From: Undaria pinnatifida
Taxonomy: Eukaryota > Sar > Phaeophyceae > Laminariales > Alariaceae
DNA: 64,000 nucleotides
Assembly (NCBI GenBank): GCA_012845835.1
Contig: JABAKD010000023.1
Location: 9,279,840 to 9,343,839 of the forward strand
Reading direction: 5' to 3'
Each line of letters starts with the position of its first letter. Position 1 is the stretch's first letter. Positions 58,411 through 64,000 of this stretch are shown here, piece by piece. The notes under the pieces are model-generated. The model did not search any database. It had not been told where the DNA came from and saw only the letters and a program-made list of their open reading frames with translations. The translations under genes and the position numbers were made by a program.

Positions 58411-59525
58411 GCGGCGGTGATGATTGTTGGTGCTGTTGGTGCAACCAAGATAAGAGCTCGCGAGGCATTAGAGCTGTCATAACCGTATCTCCCGCAATCT
58501 TACACCTGCTATGCACTATTAATAGACTAAGCCATACATATCCAGTTAACAGCAATGGGTCACGAAACAAGAGCCGCTGTTCCGGCTCGTCACGGGTTGC
58601 TCACAAACGGGGGTACCCACTGCACACGCACAGTCGCTTGAAAAAGCACCCCCCAGCTCGAAACGTGGAGACCTATCGTCGGCAGCTAAGCACACCTTTA
58701 CGATACGATACAATACCACTACCTTTACAGCAGCAGTAGTCCTGTAGTTACTAATACTCCGGAGTATTAAGAGTTGGACAATATGATCTGCCACTCACTG
58801 CTGTGTGTTCTTCATGGCGTCCCGTGTTGAAGGTTGTGAGCGAGTAGCTTCCCCAGTGTGCCAAGATCCGCGAGGAAGGAGAGAGGGAGGAAGGAAGAGG
58901 GGATTGATTGCTTCATTTCGGAGGCGCCTCGGTATGCAATGACGAAGACGACGTAGTAGTAGTGGTCGTACCAGACGAGGGTATAGAGGAAGGAACGAGA
59001 AATCATGATACAAGGTTTTTGCGCTGACGCGCAACGCTAGGTCAAAGCGATTCCAAGACCATTGGTAAGTCAAAGCGATTCCAAGACCATTGGACCACGG
59101 AGGGTCGGTCGAAGCGAAGATACTATTTGGTCGTGATATTAGCGCCAAACTAGTACCTGATACGTACGAAAGTGCTTAATAGGGCTGACGGCTGACGCCG
59201 GAACGAATATCAAAACAGAAAGCCACGTTTACACCTCGTATCCTACATCTGATATCAGCGTTATCAATGCATTTCCGTCCGATCTACAGCAGCCCTGTCC
59301 CCCGTAGAAAGTAGCCGTTTAGAAAATTAGCCTTGAAGAACTCTAGATTGAAGACAATAGAAGTTAATACTACTACCCTATTAATCGGCAAAGTGCCGGC
59401 ATGTGTCGCTAGAAAAAACGAAAAAACCACCCTATAACGGCAACTAGCACTGCTTATTTACTGCCTCCTATGGCTGTTTCGAATGGTCCCCGAGGGGCAT
59501 GCAGGGCTGTCGGCGTTAGGAAGGA

Positions 59526-59790
59526 CCAAGGCTACGGTAGGGGGGGTACCCCCATTTTCACTGGTGTGTTTGAGCCACTCGCACGAGTGGCTCTGTACCC
59601 CACGGATGAAGATGGTTTAGGAACTTGTTTCGGCGCAGCCTAGATCACCTTTGCATGGCGGATTAATTTGGTCAATCTAAAACATGAAGAATACATAAGA
59701 TCGTATAGGAACAAAGGGGTTACAGGCGCGAGTAACCCCTGGCCACTGAAATAAAAGGCCCAAAAGGGGACCCCCCTACCGTAGCCTGGG
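59526..59790. mobile_element. ~265 bp MITE
   Basis: Present only in the right block; the left block reads straight through near 2948-2955. Terminal inverted repeats are CCAAGGCTACGGTAGGGGGG at the left and, read on the complement, CCCAGGCTACGGTAGGGGGG at the right. A 10 bp-stem palindrome (GAGCCACTCG/CGAGTGGCTC) lies near 59571-59592. No coding capacity. The target duplication could not be fixed because the flanks differ by a few bases. Confidence 0.8.
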
Positions 59791-62700
59791 TCGAAGCGTT
59801 TTTTTCATCAAGGTTTCCGGTGTCTTTAAGCATGTCTCCTCTGGCTCGCTGCGTAGACAAAATGTCGACATTACTCTATAGGAGCGCTATAGAGCAGGCA
59901 GGCGGTGCAGGGCGGTGCACGATGTGGGGTGTCCTGCGTGGACCATCACCGCCATCACCTACACATTCTCGCCCGCGTATGATGGCCTTGATGTGACTAT
60001 GAAATCTATGATGGCCTTTACCTGACCGTGGATTCTACCATCACCTGGTTGCACCCCAACCATGACATGGTTTAACGTCGAATCCATAGACTATCTATCT
60101 ATGGAGGGCACCCCTTAACATTAGCCCACCCTGAATAGCCGTAGATTCAGATCGCATTACAATCAAAGGATGTCAACAAAACACTCAGAATTTGGAAAGG
60201 AAATCGAAGATGCGGTTGATGGAAACCAACGAGAATGAGGGTATAGATTGCCCCGCACGTCATAACGAGATTAATATGCCTCATGTCAATATATACAATA
60301 CTGTGATCGAGCTCACAACCGTGAGAGCTCGAGGTCGGGTAGTATACCAGTAGCAATCGACCTACGAAAACTCATAGGGCGAAGCCACTAAGCGCAAGGA
60401 TGCGAGGCCTGCCAAAGGCCAAAACTCTTGCCTTCTGGAGACGAGAGTGGTGATGTGGGATTTTCACAATGACAGTTACACATCAGGGTTGTGACGGTGC
60501 GGGCGATTGGCCTATAATGGGATACATAGTACTTGGCTGGCATATTGATGGTAGGCTGTGAGCAGCTATCTGTGCACGAGCGACGCGTGTTACGGTGGAG
60601 GTAGCACTTTTTAGGGATTGCTTTTTGCATCACGGGGCTCCTTAACTCAAATCGTCGGAAATATGCCATTGTTTTGCATCATTTTCAATATTTACCTATA
60701 GGCCATGGGATTCTTTATCTGGTAGCAATTCTTGTTTTTCTATCCTATCAGAATTTGGGTGAAGTCTTGAGCTCCCAAAAAAAAGAACCCCAGAAAAAAA
60801 TGGGGCACCTCTATCGAAGAACGCATCGAGCTCACTTCTCTACTCGCCTCTACCCTGTTGGGACGTGTGGGAGACAAATACAATGACTTGAAACCTACCC
60901 GCTTGGAACTATCGAACACTATAGAGTAAACAATTTCGGTCTAGCTTCATCAGGGATCTAAGGGTAAGCAGTTGAAACAGGACCATGCTCTGGAAGAAGA
61001 TAAAAGAACGAAACCGCAGGCGATTGAAGGCAGCATGGCAAATCTCAGAGAGAGCTTGGTGGTAAGGACCATATTTCTGGATCCAGCCTTTCTGGAGGCT
61101 AGCGGAGGTGAGCAGCAAGGCATAAGGAGGAACTCAGTGAGGAGAAGGAGACAGCCACGGCTAGTATGGCAGGGAGAAATGCTGTAACACCACCTTCGGA
61201 ATTCTTCGAGGTGGAAGAGAGAGCAGGGAGGGCAGCTTGATAGGCGAGTCGTCTTCTGACGTGCATGGAAGATGGGGCCGTGTATACGGAGGTGAAGGAT
61301 CTCGGAGATGATGTTGTGGTGGCGACGTGTGCATTCTCCCTGGGGGGTGGTTTGGTACGGAAAAGTTGGGCACTGTATTAGCAGCGTGCTTCCTGCTGCT
61401 GGTGACGGGGGTAGGAAACGGACGTGGGGTAATCGTGGGCTGTCCGCAGCAGTACCAAATAGCGACTGGGATTCATTCAGGCTGCAAGTCGAGCGGCATG
61501 GCCGCACGCACTTTATGATAAGCAGCAGCAACATCAGCAGCGGAGACATGGAGCGAGCAGATCTTAGCGTTTCGTCAGCCAGATATTTTTCCATGGCCCG
61601 GCAACATCGCGTGGCGGAGGGGATAGGTCTGATCTTCATGATGGGATTCCGCAAAAATGAATTTCGACCTTATTTTTACAAGGGATACCCCTGTCCATCG
61701 AAACATTGTCTTTGGTCTGATTTTTGTGTACTTTTATTTGCAGCAAAGGTGGAGACTCGCAGATAGCAAACGACCGATCATTTATCCGCGGCAAGAGTGG
61801 AGACCCACATGCAGTATACGATATATATTCCGAGATTCGTTCTGGGTGGTAAAAACGTGGCCTTTTTCGCCTAACACTTGTGGAGTAGTAAATAACTGTC
61901 TTTGCAAATCCGAGAAACTTGTACCCTGGTAGTGTGTTTCTGATGTAGACAGGACCAGAAGGGGCCTGGTGGAGCTGGTATACATACGTTGAGCATGTGA
62001 AGAAATGGGTACGTAGGTGCACCTTGAGAGCTGTACTGCTGATGTATGGTATTATTGGTGACACTTATTGTAGTGTATTTTGCGGGTACCTTTTGTTTTT
62101 GGCAGCAGTCTTCTGATTGATTGCAAACTAATGGAAGGTGAGCATACTCATTATTGTTTGGTTGTTCTCCCAACCGCAGTGTCATTTTGCGAATACTTGT
62201 TCGCAACATAGGATTGAAACACGGAACGTTTTTGCGATAATCGAACATGTTTCGGGGCTGGAAGGGTTTAGGCTGTTCGTGTCGGCAGTGGCGGCATATT
62301 ATTGTTTCTATATTGAATTTTTTGGAGCTATGGGACAAGAGCCAAAAAAAGCGTATTTTCGGTTTTATGGTGGTTTTCAAGCGACTAGTACTTCTGGTAT
62401 TATGCGCTATATATAAAAAATATATGATTCAGCCATGCGAAGGAGGATGTATGCTATCTCGCTTTACCGTCACGATCTGTGTATCTATGGCGGGAGTAGA
62501 GGGCTAAAGGAGTATCTATGGCGGGAGTAGAGGGCAAAAGGAGACCTTTGTCCGGTGGAACGAGTTTCCTCGCGATCTCTGGCATTGTTATTTTTTGCCT
62601 TGGACTATACCTGGTGCTATTTTGACGCGGCTAATGTAATCTCATCTACAATTGCGATAGACTAGTTGTATGTGATGGTGTGGAAGAGGTTTTCACTCAT

Positions 62701-64000
62701 GACGATGAGTTTTTTCCTCTTGCCATTTTAATCGTTTTAGGTGATGGAGTTGAGTCCGTTGTTGATTCGTCACTGTCTTGTGAGCAACCCGGAACGACGG
62801 TGTTGATTTGGAATTGTCAGCATGACAGTTACGTTTTAGTTTTGTACCGGTCCAAGCTATTGGCGTACTATGGAATACCTTGCACCTGGCTGGCATAATG
62901 ATGGCAGACTGTGCGCTCTCACGCATGAACTCATTTCTCCACTTGCCTTTACCTTGTTGGGATTTTTGTGGGACTAATACAATGAGTTGAAACCTACCCC
63001 GCTTAGAGCTATGAACATAGAGCACCAGAAAGACCGGAAGAAGTCGCGCAAACACAAGATTGACAGGTCATGCCGACGACGCCATGTGTCTCACGCATGA
63101 ACTTATTTCTCCACTTGCTTCTACCTTGTTGGGATGTTTGGGGGACTAATACAATGAGTTGAAACCTACCCCGCTTAGAGGTATGAACATAGAGCGCCAG
63201 AAAGACCGGAGGAAGTCGCGCAAACACAAGATTGACAGATCATGCCGACGACGCCATGTGTCAAGTGGTTCCCGAGGGAGATGCAGGATTGTCGGTGTTG
63301 GAAAGAATTCTCCTCGTGAATTCTGTTTCGTTTATTCATCTCTTCTTTGGCTCGTTGGCTAGACACTAAACCGACATTACCCTGAAGGAACGGTATAGGG
63401 CAGGCGGGCAGCGCAGAGCAGTGAACGATGTCGGGTGTCCTGCCTGGTTCATCACCGTCAATTACATTTTCGCTCATCCATGATGACCTTCATGTGACTG
63501 CGACATCTACTATCCGTCTCAACCATGACATGGTTTAACGTCGAATCTGCAGACTATCCCTCTAAGGAGGGCACTTGATATCAACAGTTGTTCCCAGAGC
63601 TGGCCAAGCGATTACCCTGGCGATTTCTTGTTCTGCCTGCACGACTGAACCTGCACCACAGGGACCACTACATTACTATAAAGTACTACTACTATTCCTC
63701 GGTATGTGTTGTATCGTAAAATACCTATTCTGCGTCGGGTATATCAACTGCGCACGTGTTCCGGCGCGCAGACGTTGTGGTTGTCGGTGGTGCTCTCTGG
63801 TGAGGAGCTCGTTGTACTACTGTTGGGACTAATCAAAAGTGTTCTTGATAAAAGCAAAAATATGAGACAAACTACCCCAAAGCGCAGATAGGTGTTGTTA
63901 TCAGTTGCTCTCTCCGTTGTGGTGGTCGCCGCAACACTGAAGATGGTGGAATTTGTTTACTACTGTAGCACTACTACTTCATGTACCACCACGACTGGTC

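Larger units (their letters stand above)
57577..64000. repeat. Long direct repeat, right copy
   Basis: This is the second copy of the block at 1-7327. It lacks the 1.15 kb element found at 351-1501 and the retroposon at 4994-5193. It has its own MITE near 59526-59790, a ~25 bp tandem duplication near 59040-59095, a ~29 bp tandem duplication near 62485-62540, and an extra minisatellite unit near 57800-57850. The copies are about 57.6 kb apart and head-to-tail. Confidence 0.95.

Noticed and set aside
57911-58739. Poly-Leu and poly-Ser frames of about 200 codons
   Set aside because: Direct translation of the CAG/TAG array. The homologous array at 1660-1915 is rearranged, so the protein is not conserved.
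1-64000. CRISPR array or prokaryotic island
   Set aside because: Repeats are not regularly spaced with unique spacers, and all gene models need introns.

Overview
This looks like a repeat-dominated stretch of a eukaryotic nuclear genome. It has GT-AG introns, decayed non-LTR retrotransposons, a Helitron, many nested repeats and almost no uninterrupted genes. The reverse-transcriptase fragments and the compact GMP synthase remind me of macroalgal or other algal genomes (possibly brown algal). That placement is from memory and weak. No prokaryotic operon, CRISPR array or rRNA was seen.

Layout. (a) 1-7327 and 57577-64000 are two copies of one long direct repeat, cut by the window edges. Comparing them exposes clean insertions: a 1.15 kb terminal-inverted-repeat element (about 351-1501), a 200 bp retroposon with a 10 bp target duplication (4994-5193), and a small MITE (about 59526-59790). 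(b) 7.3-12.3 kb is noncoding, with C-rich interspersed repeats and short tandem repeats. (c) 12517-15419, minus strand, holds the best intact-looking gene: four exons of unknown function, all joined in phase 1, the later ones being tandem duplicates. (d) 17.7-21.9 kb is a degenerate tandem array with fold-back segments. (e) 22.7-33.3 kb is a mosaic of an abundant 5'-truncated retroposon-like family, long G runs and TAGCTA arrays, plus a near-identical 270 bp duplication and a tRNA-like fold-back element. (f) 36058-47891, minus strand, is a decaying GMP synthase gene. Five exons are recognisable, one exon has extra tandem copies, at least two frameshifts are present, and LINE pieces lie in its introns. 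(g) 48.0-49.9 kb is a GGGTC satellite field. (h) 50779-53716 is a Helitron with both ends definable. It carries a three-exon gene that starts with a Helitron-type zinc motif, runs through a ~189 bp perfect-arm palindrome and ends in an acidic tail. (i) 53.9-57.6 kb is more retroposon and minisatellite sequence leading into the second copy of (a).

The most unusual items are the Helitron with its palindrome-spanning gene, repeated exon duplication in two unrelated genes, and the insertion history readable from internal empty sites. No metabolic pathway is encoded beyond the broken GMP synthase.
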